Assembly: GCF_001571105.1 (NCBI RefSeq)
Contig: NZ_BCTD01000009.1
Strand: one strand, 5' to 3'
DNA: 64,000 bases
Source of the DNA: Azotobacter vinelandii
GTDB lineage: Bacteria; Pseudomonadota; Gammaproteobacteria; Pseudomonadales; Pseudomonadaceae
Within the stretch, counting starts at the first letter, position 1, and each line of letters starts with the position of its first letter. The notes below the pieces were generated by a model. It saw only the letters and a list, made by a program, of their open reading frames with translations. It was not told the DNA's origin and did no database searches. Shown here piece by piece: positions 36,570-45,853 of the stretch. Made by a program: the position numbers and the translations under genes.

Positions 36570-37942
36570 CCGGCGAGGCCTCCGCCGACGGCGGCCCGGA
36601 TGGCCGGGGCCGGGCGCTCCAGGCGTGCGTGCAGGGCGGCCAGCTCATGGCGGATGGCGTCGCCGCGATAGTGCAGGAAGGCGCCGGTTTCCCCGCCGAC
36701 CACGACTTCGAGATAGGGCTCGGCGCTCGCTATCCCCTCGTCGCAATAGGTCTTGAGGGTCAGCAGGCTGTCGTCGTCCTCCTCGATCTCGGTTTCCACG
36801 ACCCGCCTGAGCCCCAGTTCCTGGACCAGCCTGCCCAATCCCAGGCTGTCCTCGTCGACGGTGCCCTGGTGCAGGGGCAGGTGCAGGGAGAAATGCCGCT
36901 CGTCCACCCATACCGGTTCCATCGGCGAGGCGCTGCGCAGCAGCTCCAGGGTACGCGCCGCCCGCTCCAGGGTCGCCCGGTTGATGGCCGGCAGGTACAG
37001 GCCGCGGCGGCCGGAGGCGGCATAGGCCTTGCGCATGATGCCCTCCAGGTTGGGCTTGCGGCTCTCCGGAGCATGCACGCGGCCCGGCTGGTCGCGGCCG
37101 ATGCCACCGCCGAATTCGACGACCAGGTTCACTCCGTCGTCGATCGCCCGGCGCAGACCCCCCATCCACTTGACCGGATGGAACATCTGGAAGAACAGGG
37201 CGGCGCGCATCTGCTCGGGATCGTCGGCGTGATAGTCGCCGGTGTAGTTGGAGAGGACCCTCGCCCGCGGAGCCGCCAGGGCGGCGGCGTCGAGATGCGG
37301 ACGGTAGCGCTCCGCGGCGCCGATCATCAGGTAGGTGTGGAAGGCCCCTTCGGTCTTCAGGTAGCGCCCAGCCCTGGAGCGGCCGAAACGCGCGGCCACG
37401 TCCTCCATGAGCGCCTCCAGATCGCGCTCGAAACCGCAGACCACGGTCTGGTCGGGCAGGTTGCAGCCGCCGATGCCGCAGTAGCGCGCCTCGGCGAGCG
37501 GCCTGATCGAGTCGAGATCGAGGCGGAAGGCGGCCATCCGCCCGCGCCCGAACTCCGACATCAGCCGGCCGCGCATGCGGATCAGCCGCAGCGCGTCCTC
37601 GAAGGCCAGGACGCCGGCGGCCACCAGCGCGGAGTATTCGCCCAGGCTGTGCCCGGCCAGCACATTCGGCGTCCAGGCCTCGCCGGTGAGTTCGCGGAAT
37701 GCCGCCAGGCAGGCGATGGAATGGGTGAGCAGCGCGATCTGGGTGAACTCGGTGCCATTGAGCCGCTCTTCCGGCCCCTGGAAGGACAGTTCCGCCACGT
37801 CGAAGCCCATTGCCTGGCTCGCTCGCTCGTACAGGTCGCGCACGCAGGAAAAACGGCGATGGATGTCGCTGCCCATGCCCACGTACTGCGAGCCCTGTCC
37901 GGGAAAGACGAACATGATGTTGGGACTGGAAACCTGGCTCAT
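36566..37942 (-). CDS. Discrete acyltransferase (FabD/PKS-AT-like) with extra C-terminal domain
   Basis: A 458-residue protein. The first about 290 residues are an acyl-CoA:ACP transacylase domain: MFVFPGQGSQYVGMG, then the nucleophile motif GHSLGEYSALVAAG and the catalytic-His region EGAFHTYLMIGA. The remaining about 170 residues are not part of FabD and I do not recognise them. GGGAGAG precedes the ATG. Since ArsA has its own AT domain, this one may load an extender or move an acyl or phenolic-lipid chain in trans. The gene overlaps the DUF2147 gene and follows the glycosyltransferase by 52 bases. Confidence 0.82.
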   Translation of the reverse strand: MSQVSSPNIMFVFPGQGSQYVGMGSDIHRRFSCVRDLYERASQAMGFDVAELSFQGPEERLNGTEFTQIALLTHSIACLAAFRELTGEAWTPNVLAGHSLGEYSALVAAGVLAFEDALRLIRMRGRLMSEFGRGRMAAFRLDLDSIRPLAEARYCGIGGCNLPDQTVVCGFERDLEALMEDVAARFGRSRAGRYLKTEGAFHTYLMIGAAERYRPHLDAAALAAPRARVLSNYTGDYHADDPEQMRAALFFQMFHPVKWMGGLRRAIDDGVNLVVEFGGGIGRDQPGRVHAPESRKPNLEGIMRKAYAASGRRGLYLPAINRATLERAARTLELLRSASPMEPVWVDERHFSLHLPLHQGTVDEDSLGLGRLVQELGLRRVVETEIEEDDDSLLTLKTYCDEGIASAEPYLEVVVGGETGAFLHYRGDAIRHELAALHARLERPAPAIRAAVGGGLAG

Positions 37943-37994
37943 GGAAAAACTCTCCCTGTAATGGATCGAGCACCGGGCAGCGCCGCCCGGCCCT

Positions 37995-39350
37995 TCATGC
38001 CACCCTGGACATGCCGCCGTCCGCCGGCGAATGCCCCTGCCGGTCTATGACGCCCAGATGTTGCAGAACGCGGTCGGTCATGCGCTCGGCCGTGAAGCGC
38101 TCCGCCAGCGGGCGGGCATTTCCCGCCAGTTCGCGGTGGAGCGACGCATTCGCCAGCAGTACCTCCAGTTGCCGGGCCAGATCGCCGCTGTCCCAGGCCT
38201 TGAAGGTCAGGCCGCCGGCTCGCTCGCCGTCGCGCATCACTTCGGTGATGCCGCCGTAGTCGGGCACCAGCACCGGCGTGCCATGGCCCATCGCCTCGGC
38301 CACCACCAGGCCGAAAGCCTCGCGGTTCACCGAGGGATAGACCACGCAGTGGCTGTGGGCGAGCAGGGTGTCGCGGATCTCCCCGGATACGGCTCCCGCC
38401 TGATGGATCGGCAGGCCGAGGTGGGCGGCGAGATCGGCGACGACCCTCTTGCAGGATTCGCCCTTGGCGGTGGCGCCGCAGACCACCAGTTGCAGCTCGA
38501 CGCCACGCGCCTTCAGCAGGCGGGCGGCGTAGAGCAGCAGGTCGATCCCCTTCTCGGCTTCCTGGCGGCCGAAGTAGGTGACGATGGGGAGGTCCTCGCG
38601 CAGTCCCGGGAAGAGTTGCCTGAGCCGCGCGCGTGGCGGCCTGGCCGATGGCGGGGACAGCTCGATGCCGTTGTAGAGGACGCTCATGCGTTCCCGCGGC
38701 ACTTCCAGCTCGTCGGCGATCCGTTCGAGGTAGTCGCTGCTGACCAGCAGGGCCGGCCAGCGCGAGCCGGCGACGGCCTCGTTGAGGCGCTTGCGGTAGG
38801 CCTCGAACAGGTCGCTCCGCCGCGCGTAGTCGGCGAACTGCTCGTCGCCCTGGAAGGTCAGCACGTAGTCGAAATCGAGCCCGCCCTGGCGCTTGGCCGC
38901 CAGGGCGAGCGTACCGAGGGAGGCGAAACTCATCATCAGGTGACTGACTTCGTCCCTGGCGATGAAATGGCGCAGGCGCCGGACCAGGCCGGCGTCGGAA
39001 TCCGGCGTCGCATGCAGCGAGCGGATGAGGTGGGTGAGCATGCGGTCGACGAAGCCGTTGATGCCCTGGGTGACCTGCACCCGCAAGCGCAGCGGGAGCA
39101 GGAAGGCGGCTGAACCGACCACCTGATCCATGAACGCCGAGGGTCGTCGGAACTGGTAGCGCGTGCCGTGACAGAGCAGCCGGTGCTCGATACCGGGATC
39201 GGCCAGTTCGGGATTCCACTCCATCATCCAGTAGACCACCACCTTGTAGCCGCGTCGGTGGAGGATATTGGCGAGGGTCAGGTCGCGAACGGTGGAGCCA
39301 AGATAAGAACCACTACCAATGGTGACGAATGCGAAAGTCGGCTTGTTCAT
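37995..39350 (-). CDS. GT4-type glycosyltransferase
   Basis: A 451-residue GT-B protein. The N-terminal domain starts PTFAFVTIGSGSYLGSTVRD (Gly-rich acceptor-side loop). The C-terminal nucleotide-sugar domain has PIVTYFGRQEAEKGIDLLLY, then the GT4 EX7E motif region in VVYPSVNREAFGLVVAEAMG and GTPVLVPDYGGITEV. There is no signal peptide, so it acts on the cytoplasmic face of the membrane. Lying within the phenolic-lipid cluster, it is a good candidate for glycosylating alkylresorcinols, whose galactosides are known in Azotobacter cysts. Donor and acceptor are inferred. Confidence 0.88.
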   Translation of the reverse strand: MNKPTFAFVTIGSGSYLGSTVRDLTLANILHRRGYKVVVYWMMEWNPELADPGIEHRLLCHGTRYQFRRPSAFMDQVVGSAAFLLPLRLRVQVTQGINGFVDRMLTHLIRSLHATPDSDAGLVRRLRHFIARDEVSHLMMSFASLGTLALAAKRQGGLDFDYVLTFQGDEQFADYARRSDLFEAYRKRLNEAVAGSRWPALLVSSDYLERIADELEVPRERMSVLYNGIELSPPSARPPRARLRQLFPGLREDLPIVTYFGRQEAEKGIDLLLYAARLLKARGVELQLVVCGATAKGESCKRVVADLAAHLGLPIHQAGAVSGEIRDTLLAHSHCVVYPSVNREAFGLVVAEAMGHGTPVLVPDYGGITEVMRDGERAGGLTFKAWDSGDLARQLEVLLANASLHRELAGNARPLAERFTAERMTDRVLQHLGVIDRQGHSPADGGMSRVA

Positions 39351-39413
39351 GCTGCCTCCGGTCCATGGGAAAGGACGCGGGTCCTGCCGCGTCCTTCCTC
39401 GTTCAGTGAACGC

Positions 39414-40673
39414 TCAGAAGGTGTAGCTAACGCCGGTGAACACCGAATAGCGCAGCAACGTCCCGAACTCGTCGTCGTCGCCGCCGGTGAAAATGTTTCC
39501 AGTGAAATAGGCCTGGACGTGATCGGTCACGTCGTATTCGAGAATGCCGGTGAAACGCTGGGACTCGTCGTCGAGGTTCCTCAGGTAGCGGATGTTGTAT
39601 TCGAGATCCGGGATCGAGGTGTTGTCGGTGACCTGGATCATCGCGTAGCTCTGCCGGTAGAGAACGCTCCGGGTGTTGATCTTGCCGTCCAGGTAGCAGC
39701 CGATCATCGGCCCGTCGTCGCAGCCGTTGTTGTCGCGCAGGTACTCGACGTTGACGGTCGGGCCGATCTCCAGGGTGTAGGAAGCGCCGAACTGGTAGCC
39801 GGTCTTGCCCTCGTGCTTGATGTTGCCCTCGGTGTACAGCAGCAGGGCGTCCGAGGCGTTCCAGCCGGCGAAGAAGCCGGTCTGGTGCTGGTCGCTCTCC
39901 CGGTAGGAGTGGATGATCGAGGCATAGCCCGAGGAGCCGGTGTAGTCGAGCTTGACCGCGTAGATCTTCTCGAACTCGTCCTCCGCCACCTGGCCGCCGC
40001 CCAGCGTGGGCTGTCCCGACATGTAGCTTTCGACGTCGTCGGAACGTCCCGGACCGTAGTTGTAGATCGTCGAGAGCGTCCAGGTTTCGTTGGGGATCCA
40101 GATCGCCCGGTAGTAATCCAGGCCGGGCACCTCGACGCGCGGGTTGTTGCGGCCGTTGTCGCGGGTGAAGGGGTTGGACAGCGAAAGGATCACCGACGGT
40201 CCCCACTGCAGGTTCTCCCGCCCGTAGGACAGGGTCAGTTCGTCGAAGGGCCGGTAGCGCACCCAGCCTTCGGTGAGGAACAGCTCCGAACTGTCCTGGT
40301 CGTCGCCGTCGCGCGGGCCGTCCTCCCATTTCTCCCAGATCGCCTCGGCGCGCGGCTTGAGGGCGAACTCCCAGTTGCGGAAGCTGAGGTTCAGGTCCGC
40401 CCGCGGGTTGAGCACCCACTGGTAGCGCGGTATCTCGGCGGCGTTGTCGGGGTTGAGGGTCGACTCCTCCGTTTCCTGGACCAGGGTGTAGGCCATGAGG
40501 TTGACACGCGAATAGAAACCGCTCGCCAGCTCATCGGCCAGGCTCGGCTGCTCCCCGCCCAGCTCGGGAAGCTCGTCCGCACCCGCCATTCCCGCCTGGA
40601 TCGCCATGCCCGCCAGAGGCAATGCCAGTCCCAAACGATGCGCCATCCTTGCCATCTCTGCCATCCGTGCCAT
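39414..40673 (-). CDS. Outer-membrane beta-barrel protein (DUF1302/porin-like)
   Basis: About 419 residues with an N-terminal signal (HRLGLALPLAGMAIQAGMAG) and many alternating amphipathic strands rich in Tyr/Trp (LTLSYGRENLQWGPSVILSL, AYFTGNIFTGGDDDEF). It ends in the aromatic signature FTGVSYTF, a BAM recognition end. This marks an integral outer-membrane barrel. Several in-frame ATGs (40673, 40664, 40655, 40646) precede the signal; I chose the first and regard it as uncertain. Located after a LolA-like gene and before the glycosyltransferase, it may receive lipids delivered across the periplasm. Confidence 0.8.
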   Translation of the reverse strand: MARMAEMARMAHRLGLALPLAGMAIQAGMAGADELPELGGEQPSLADELASGFYSRVNLMAYTLVQETEESTLNPDNAAEIPRYQWVLNPRADLNLSFRNWEFALKPRAEAIWEKWEDGPRDGDDQDSSELFLTEGWVRYRPFDELTLSYGRENLQWGPSVILSLSNPFTRDNGRNNPRVEVPGLDYYRAIWIPNETWTLSTIYNYGPGRSDDVESYMSGQPTLGGGQVAEDEFEKIYAVKLDYTGSSGYASIIHSYRESDQHQTGFFAGWNASDALLLYTEGNIKHEGKTGYQFGASYTLEIGPTVNVEYLRDNNGCDDGPMIGCYLDGKINTRSVLYRQSYAMIQVTDNTSIPDLEYNIRYLRNLDDESQRFTGILEYDVTDHVQAYFTGNIFTGGDDDEFGTLLRYSVFTGVSYTF

Positions 40674-40818
40674 ATCCGAATTCGTCCATACTTCGTTGAA
40701 TATCCCTGGGGCATCGAGCCCAAGTGGGCAAGTATGGAACGCTCCGTATCGCGGAGGCAATGCCGGGCTCGTCGTCCGTGACCATCCCCGCATGCCGGAG
40801 CGCTCCATACCGGCGGGC

Positions 40819-41811
40819 TCACTTCATGAACAGGTTGATATTGAAGATGAAGTCCGGCAGTGGCGCGAGCTTCGGCTTGCTCATGCTCAGGGTGGTGACG
40901 TCGCCGCTCATCAATTCCTCGTAGATGGCGATCTCGGAAATGAAGGGACGGGCTTCGCCATTGATGCTCACCGTGCTGCCGTACTGCATGTTCGCCGACT
41001 TGAAGCGCTTGCCCGACAGCGTGTAGTAGTCCGCCTTCACCCCCACCAGGCGCTCCTTGTCCACCCAGTAGACGATCCGGTCGTAGGTGGTCTTGGAGTT
41101 GCGCGCCTTCAGGTCGAAGACGTAGCAGTCCACGCCCTCCACGGTTTCGTCGGGCAGCAGGGTCGCATCGTAGTCCTCGGCGTAGTTGGTCGAGGCGACG
41201 TCGCCGTAGGAGGCCTGGCCCATCAGCTTCTGGCGCAGCGAGATGGGGATCGGCTTGCTCAGGCCCGGCTTGTGGAACCACATGTTGCTGTCGAGCATGA
41301 GCAGCTTCTGCCCCTTGGACTTCGGTGGCGCGATGTTGATGCCCGAAATGTTGAAACCGCGCGCCTTGATGTCGTAGAGCATGGTGTCGGTGCGGCCCCT
41401 CTCGTTGGCTTCGATCTCCACGTTCCAGGCGATGCCCTGCAGGTTGCCGCGCGACTCGTCCGCCCGCTTGAGGATCTGGTAAGGGTCCCCGGCGGAGCCG
41501 GCGAGCGACACCGGCACGCTGGCCTTGGCCACCTGTGGAACCGCCTTGGCCTCTGGCTCGGCGCGCGCCGGCGCGCTCGGCCCGGAGGACTGGCTGGCGG
41601 CCGGGACGGCCGCCGGGCTGCTCGACTCGGCCGCTGGCCGGGAAGTCTCGGCGCGCTCGGCGGGCTCGCTATCGCCGCCGCCGAACAGCCGGCTGAAGAA
41701 GCCTCGCTCCTCCTGGACTGCCTTCGCGGTCGGCTCGGCGTTCTGCGCGACGGCCAGGGTACTGATCAGCAGTGCCAGACCGAATGCGGAAATGCGGGAA
41801 AGTCCGTTCAT
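40819..41811 (-). CDS. LolA-like outer-membrane lipoprotein-sorting protein
   Basis: A 330-residue secreted protein. The signal peptide is followed by a long Pro/Ala/Ser-rich low-complexity linker at about residues 30-105. A LolA/LolB-like domain begins at about DPYQILKRADESRGNLQGIA and includes LLMLDSNMWFHKPGLSKPIP, GVDCYVFDLKARNSKTTYDR and IVYWVDKERLVGVKADYYTL. This is the family annotated as outer membrane lipoprotein-sorting protein. It likely carries a hydrophobic cargo through the periplasm. It sits 40 bases after a LolC/E-like permease, so the cargo is probably handed over by that ABC transporter. Cargo as phenolic lipid is inference. Confidence 0.86.
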   Translation of the reverse strand: MNGLSRISAFGLALLISTLAVAQNAEPTAKAVQEERGFFSRLFGGGDSEPAERAETSRPAAESSSPAAVPAASQSSGPSAPARAEPEAKAVPQVAKASVPVSLAGSAGDPYQILKRADESRGNLQGIAWNVEIEANERGRTDTMLYDIKARGFNISGINIAPPKSKGQKLLMLDSNMWFHKPGLSKPIPISLRQKLMGQASYGDVASTNYAEDYDATLLPDETVEGVDCYVFDLKARNSKTTYDRIVYWVDKERLVGVKADYYTLSGKRFKSANMQYGSTVSINGEARPFISEIAIYEELMSGDVTTLSMSKPKLAPLPDFIFNINLFMK

Positions 41812-41851
41812 CTCTCAAATCTCCGTCGGTTCGAAAATCTGTTCCAGCGGC

Positions 41852-43102
41852 TCATACGTGTCCCAGCGCGCCGACGATCTCCATCCGCGCCGCCTTGCGC
41901 GCCGGCAGGCTCGCCGCGAGCAGGGACAGCACCATCAGCGCCAGCAGGCTCCAGAGCATTTCCCGGGGCACCAGGTAGACCTCCAGCGGGATGCGCCGGG
42001 TGATCTGCGGCGGAATCCAGGTCGGCTCCAGGGTGGCGATGCTCGACCACACGGCGAGGGTCAGCAGCACCCCGACCAGCGAGCCGATCAGCCCGAGCAG
42101 CATGCTTTCCAGGGCGAACAGCCCGACGATCCCGCGCCGCTTCACGCCCAGGGCGCGCAGCGTGCCGATCTCCCGGGTGCGCTCCATGATCGCCATGCCC
42201 ACGGTGTTGATCACGCTCATCACCACGATGGTGAAGACGATCAGGAAGGCGAACAGGAAGATCACGTCGAACATGTTCTTGACCTTGGTGTAGAAGGTCG
42301 AAAGCTCGTTCCAGGTCTTGATTTCCACCTCCAGGCCACGGGCGGCCAGCTCGTTCCGCAGGGTCGCGCGCATCGGCTCGGTGAGCATGCCGTCACCGAG
42401 CAGGACGTTGATCCGGTCGACGCTGGTGGTGTCGTAGAGGTTCTGGGCGAACTCCAGGTTGACCAGCATCAGCTTGTCCTCCAGCGCCTCGACCGGCGAG
42501 TTGAAGGTCTGCAGCATCTGGCCGTCGAGGGCGTTGATCTGCCCGCTCACGGTCGGCGCCATGACCACCACGGTGTCGCCCTGCTTGAACCTGAGCTGGT
42601 CGGCCAGCCCCTGGCTCATGCCCACGCCGTTGGACTGCTCGTCGGTCATCGGCTGGCCGTCGAACAACTGCATGTTGCCCACCTTGGTCCGCGAACGGCT
42701 GCGGATGACATCGACCTTGGACGACACCCGGCCGCTGGCGAGGAAGATGGTCGACACCTCGCCGTTGCTGACCAGGCCGGAAATGTTCAGCTCGGGCGTC
42801 GAGACGAGGATTTCCGGGTGGGCGGCCAGCACTTCGTCGATCGTGGCGACCTCCTGCTCGTTGAGCAGGTAGCGCGTCGGGTCGAGCTTGCCCTCGTCGA
42901 GAAAGCCCTTCTTGAAGATCGACATGTGACCGTTGCCCTGGATGTGGATGTAGGAGTCCTCCAGGCTGGTGAAGATGTAGGCGGTGAAACCGCCCAGGGC
43001 GTTGACCGCGGCGAAACCTAGGCCGATCGCCATCACGGTGAACAGCGAGCGGCGGCCGTTGCGGAACAGGTTACGGGTGGCGAGCTTGAACCAGGTGATC
43101 AT
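41852..43102 (-). CDS. ABC transporter permease of the FtsX/MacB/LolE type
   Basis: A 416-residue protein with the FtsX topology: one N-terminal helix (FTVMAIGLGFAAVNALGGFT), a large periplasmic domain (about 50-280), then three C-terminal helices (MFDVIFLFAFLIVFTIVVMS; LFALESMLLGLIGSLVGVLL; MLWSLLALMVLSLLAASLPA). The conserved EIGTLRALGVKRRGIVGLFA cytoplasmic loop is present. Such permeases extract lipids or lipoproteins from the inner membrane rather than translocate through it. Its start overlaps the stop of the ATPase gene (ATGA). Confidence 0.9.
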   Translation of the reverse strand: MITWFKLATRNLFRNGRRSLFTVMAIGLGFAAVNALGGFTAYIFTSLEDSYIHIQGNGHMSIFKKGFLDEGKLDPTRYLLNEQEVATIDEVLAAHPEILVSTPELNISGLVSNGEVSTIFLASGRVSSKVDVIRSRSRTKVGNMQLFDGQPMTDEQSNGVGMSQGLADQLRFKQGDTVVVMAPTVSGQINALDGQMLQTFNSPVEALEDKLMLVNLEFAQNLYDTTSVDRINVLLGDGMLTEPMRATLRNELAARGLEVEIKTWNELSTFYTKVKNMFDVIFLFAFLIVFTIVVMSVINTVGMAIMERTREIGTLRALGVKRRGIVGLFALESMLLGLIGSLVGVLLTLAVWSSIATLEPTWIPPQITRRIPLEVYLVPREMLWSLLALMVLSLLAASLPARKAARMEIVGALGHV

Positions 43103-43851
43103 GGGCGGCTCCCTGCGATGCGGGTCTGCGCTCCCGGACGCGCCGGCTGGCTGTCGCTGCCGATCTCGCCGTCCTGCATCAGGACCCGGCGCTTGACGCT
43201 CTCCAGCAGGCGCTGGTCATGGGTCGAGAAGACGAAGGCGGTGCCGTGGCTGGCGTTGATGTCGAGCATCAGCTCGATGATCCGTCGGGCGTTGCCGGAG
43301 TCGAGGTTGGCGGTGGGTTCGTCGGCGATCACCAGGGCCGGGTCGGTGACCAGCGCCCGGGCGATGGCGACCCGCTGCTGCTGGCCGCCGGAAAGCTTGG
43401 CCGGACGGTGGGCGACGTGCTTCTCGAGGCCCACCTCGGTCAGCCGCTCCAGCGCCCGCTCCCGGGCGACGGCGGAGGAAGCGCCGGCGATCTGCAGCGG
43501 CAGCATGACGTTCTCCAGCGCCGAGAGCACCGGTATCAGGTTGAAGTTCTGGAAGACGAAGCCGATGGTCCGGTTGCGCAGCTCGCTGCGGGCGTTGTCC
43601 GACAGGTCGTCGACCTCCCGGCCGTCGATCAGCACGCTGCCCGAGGTGGGCGAGTCGAGCATGCCGATGAGGTTGCACAGGGTCGACTTGCCGGACCCCG
43701 AGGGTCCCCAGATGGCGACGAACTCGCGCTCCTGGATGCTGATGTCGATGCCCTTGAGGGCGATCACCGGCTTTTCGCCGATCTGGTAGTGCTTGGTGGC
43801 CCGGCGCAGCTCGACGAGCGGGGCCATGCCTATCGAAGTGATGGTATTCAT
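43099..43851 (-). CDS. ABC transporter ATP-binding protein of the LolD/MacB type
   Basis: A 250-residue ATPase with Walker A GPSGSGKST, Q-loop FVFQNFNLIPVL, signature LSGGQQQRVAIARAL, Walker B ALVIADEPTANLDS and H-loop FSTHDQRLLES. The QNFNLIPVLSALENVMLPL pattern is typical of the LolD/MacB/FtsE subfamily, partners of FtsX-type permeases. It lies 91 bases after the arsD stop on the same strand and is coupled to the permease gene, forming an apparent LolDE-like unit. Confidence 0.93.
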   Translation of the reverse strand: MNTITSIGMAPLVELRRATKHYQIGEKPVIALKGIDISIQEREFVAIWGPSGSGKSTLCNLIGMLDSPTSGSVLIDGREVDDLSDNARSELRNRTIGFVFQNFNLIPVLSALENVMLPLQIAGASSAVARERALERLTEVGLEKHVAHRPAKLSGGQQQRVAIARALVTDPALVIADEPTANLDSGNARRIIELMLDINASHGTAFVFSTHDQRLLESVKRRVLMQDGEIGSDSQPARPGAQTRIAGSRP

Positions 43852-43942
43852 GTCGGGTTTCCTGATGCGTCCAATGCCTGAAATCCCCGCTGGCCGGCGA
43901 AATCCGGGTGCGTCCGGGCCGCGGGCCCGGACGCCGCGCCGG

Positions 43943-45853
43943 TCAGCGGCCGGATGCGCCGGCGGTTTCGGTCGTCGCGTAGGCGATGACGAAATTCCCG
44001 TCGCGCACGCTGTGCACGCCGATCAGCCGGTCGCCGTCGCGGACCTGGATGATGAAGTTGCCGGCACCATCGACGGCGATCGCCTCGAAGCGCTGCAAAG
44101 CCCCATCCAGGCCGCTGCCCAGCAACTTGCCGGCGGCCTCCTTGGCGGACCACAGGCGGGTGATCCACTCGTCCCGCGCCGCGCCCTCCGCCACCAGTTC
44201 GTCCAGCAGTTCGCGCTCGCCGGCCGTGCTGAAGCTTTCCAGGAAACCGGCGGCGCGCGGACGGATCTGCTCGATGTCGATACCCACCGGCAATTCCGCG
44301 GCCAGCGCCACCGCCCGGTCCTCGCAGTGCGCGATGCTGATCCTCGGCGTCCGCGCATGCCCCTCCAGCGCCGCCACCAGCGGCTGGCCGGCCGCCGCGC
44401 TGTCGATGGCGAAGGCCGCCGGGTGCAGCATGTCCGCCTGCTCGCTGCGTTCGGCGAGCCAGGCGCGCACCGCGTCCTTCACCACCACCCGGCCGAGCTG
44501 CCATTGCTGCTGGCGCGGCGGGACGGCGGCCTTGGCGGTGAAGGCCGGCATCTCGTCCGAATGCAGGTAGTGACGAGCGAGCAGCAGCGGATCGAACCCC
44601 TGGGTATCGGCCTTGGCGATCTGGAAAGCCTTCACGCCCCTGGCCAGCGACGGCAGTTCGAGGGGACGGCTCAGCAGGTGGCGGGTCGGCTGGCGGCGGA
44701 AATCGAGCCCCCGGGCCGGATGGCGGAACTTGATGCCGCCCCACTCGCGGACGCGCAGCCAGACCCCGCCGGAACCGTCCTGGATCTCTACGTTGGCGTA
44801 CAGGGTCATGGCCTCGTCGCGGACGATCTCGATGCGGATCGGCACCCGGGTGCCGGCCGGCGGCGTCGAGCGATACAGTTCGAGCTTGCCGAAACCGATC
44901 GGCAGCACATAGCGGTCATGCTGCATGGCCCACACGCCGAGGAACTGACCGATGCCGTCGAGCAAGGCCGGATCGATCAGCAACTGGGGCCGCTCGATCG
45001 AGCGGAACAGCCCGGTCGGCGGCCGGGTCAGCAGGTCCGTAACCCCGCCTTCGTCGGCGAGGATGATCTCGCCGGTCAGGCAGTGGAAGCACGGCCCGTG
45101 GAACATGTGGCGTTCCCGGTAGACATCCTCGCCGCTCAGCGGCAGGCGATAGGGATTGCTGAAGGCGCCGAAGGCCAGGTCGAGATCGACCCGGTAGGCC
45201 GTGGAGAACAACACGCTGGCGGTGGTCGAGGGCTGCTCCTGCCCCTCGCCGCGGATCGCCACGGCGATCCGCCAGAGGCAGGCGTCGGCATCGACCTCCT
45301 GCACCCGGGCGCTGACCTCCAGCATCTCGCTGTCGCGGTCGGAGACCTCGATCCAGCGGCTCGCCTTGACCTCCTCGAAGCCGATCAGCCCCAGGCCGGG
45401 AACCAGGCAGGCCGCCACCTCGGCCATCACCTCCAGGCTCATGGTCAGCGGCAGCACCGGCATGCAGGCGGACAGCGGCTTGACCCCTGGGGCATGGACG
45501 AAGGCGTGGTCGGCGAGGAACAGGTCCTCGTCCAGGTGCAGACGGCGCCGGATCGTCAGCGCCTCGCCGGGGACATAGGCCAGCACCTCGCCGACGAAGG
45601 GCAGAGCGCCCTCCTCCAGCGGCTCGGCGGCGGGACCGGACTCGGCGCACTGTGCCTGCGTGGCCGGGCGGACGGCTTCCCGGTCGCGCGTCGACCCGGC
45701 TTCGCGCTCCACGGCGGCAACCACCGCCACGGTTTCCCCGACCGGTTCCTCGCCACGCAATTCCTCGGCGGACTCCACCTCGTAGACGCGGGCGATCAGG
45801 GGCATTTCGCTGTTGGTATCGAATACCAGATGGGAAAGGCTTGCGCTGCTCAT
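43943..45853 (-). CDS. arsD: ArsD: dehydratase and phosphopantetheinyl transferase of phenolic lipid FAS
   Basis: A 636-residue protein. After a variable N-terminus, a double-hotdog PKS/FAS dehydratase spans about residues 100-390; its second half has the catalytic Asp in DPALLDGIGQFLGV. The C-terminal about 190 residues are an Sfp-type 4'-phosphopantetheinyl transferase with magnesium ligands in PVGIDIEQIRP and the WSAKEAAGKLLG motif. It supplies the dehydration step missing from ArsA and can activate the ArsA carrier protein. The ATG overlaps the arsC stop (ATGA). In A. vinelandii the arsABCD operon makes the resorcinol and pyrone lipids of the cyst membrane. Confidence 0.93.
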   Translation of the reverse strand: MSSASLSHLVFDTNSEMPLIARVYEVESAEELRGEEPVGETVAVVAAVEREAGSTRDREAVRPATQAQCAESGPAAEPLEEGALPFVGEVLAYVPGEALTIRRRLHLDEDLFLADHAFVHAPGVKPLSACMPVLPLTMSLEVMAEVAACLVPGLGLIGFEEVKASRWIEVSDRDSEMLEVSARVQEVDADACLWRIAVAIRGEGQEQPSTTASVLFSTAYRVDLDLAFGAFSNPYRLPLSGEDVYRERHMFHGPCFHCLTGEIILADEGGVTDLLTRPPTGLFRSIERPQLLIDPALLDGIGQFLGVWAMQHDRYVLPIGFGKLELYRSTPPAGTRVPIRIEIVRDEAMTLYANVEIQDGSGGVWLRVREWGGIKFRHPARGLDFRRQPTRHLLSRPLELPSLARGVKAFQIAKADTQGFDPLLLARHYLHSDEMPAFTAKAAVPPRQQQWQLGRVVVKDAVRAWLAERSEQADMLHPAAFAIDSAAAGQPLVAALEGHARTPRISIAHCEDRAVALAAELPVGIDIEQIRPRAAGFLESFSTAGERELLDELVAEGAARDEWITRLWSAKEAAGKLLGSGLDGALQRFEAIAVDGAGNFIIQVRDGDRLIGVHSVRDGNFVIAYATTETAGASGR

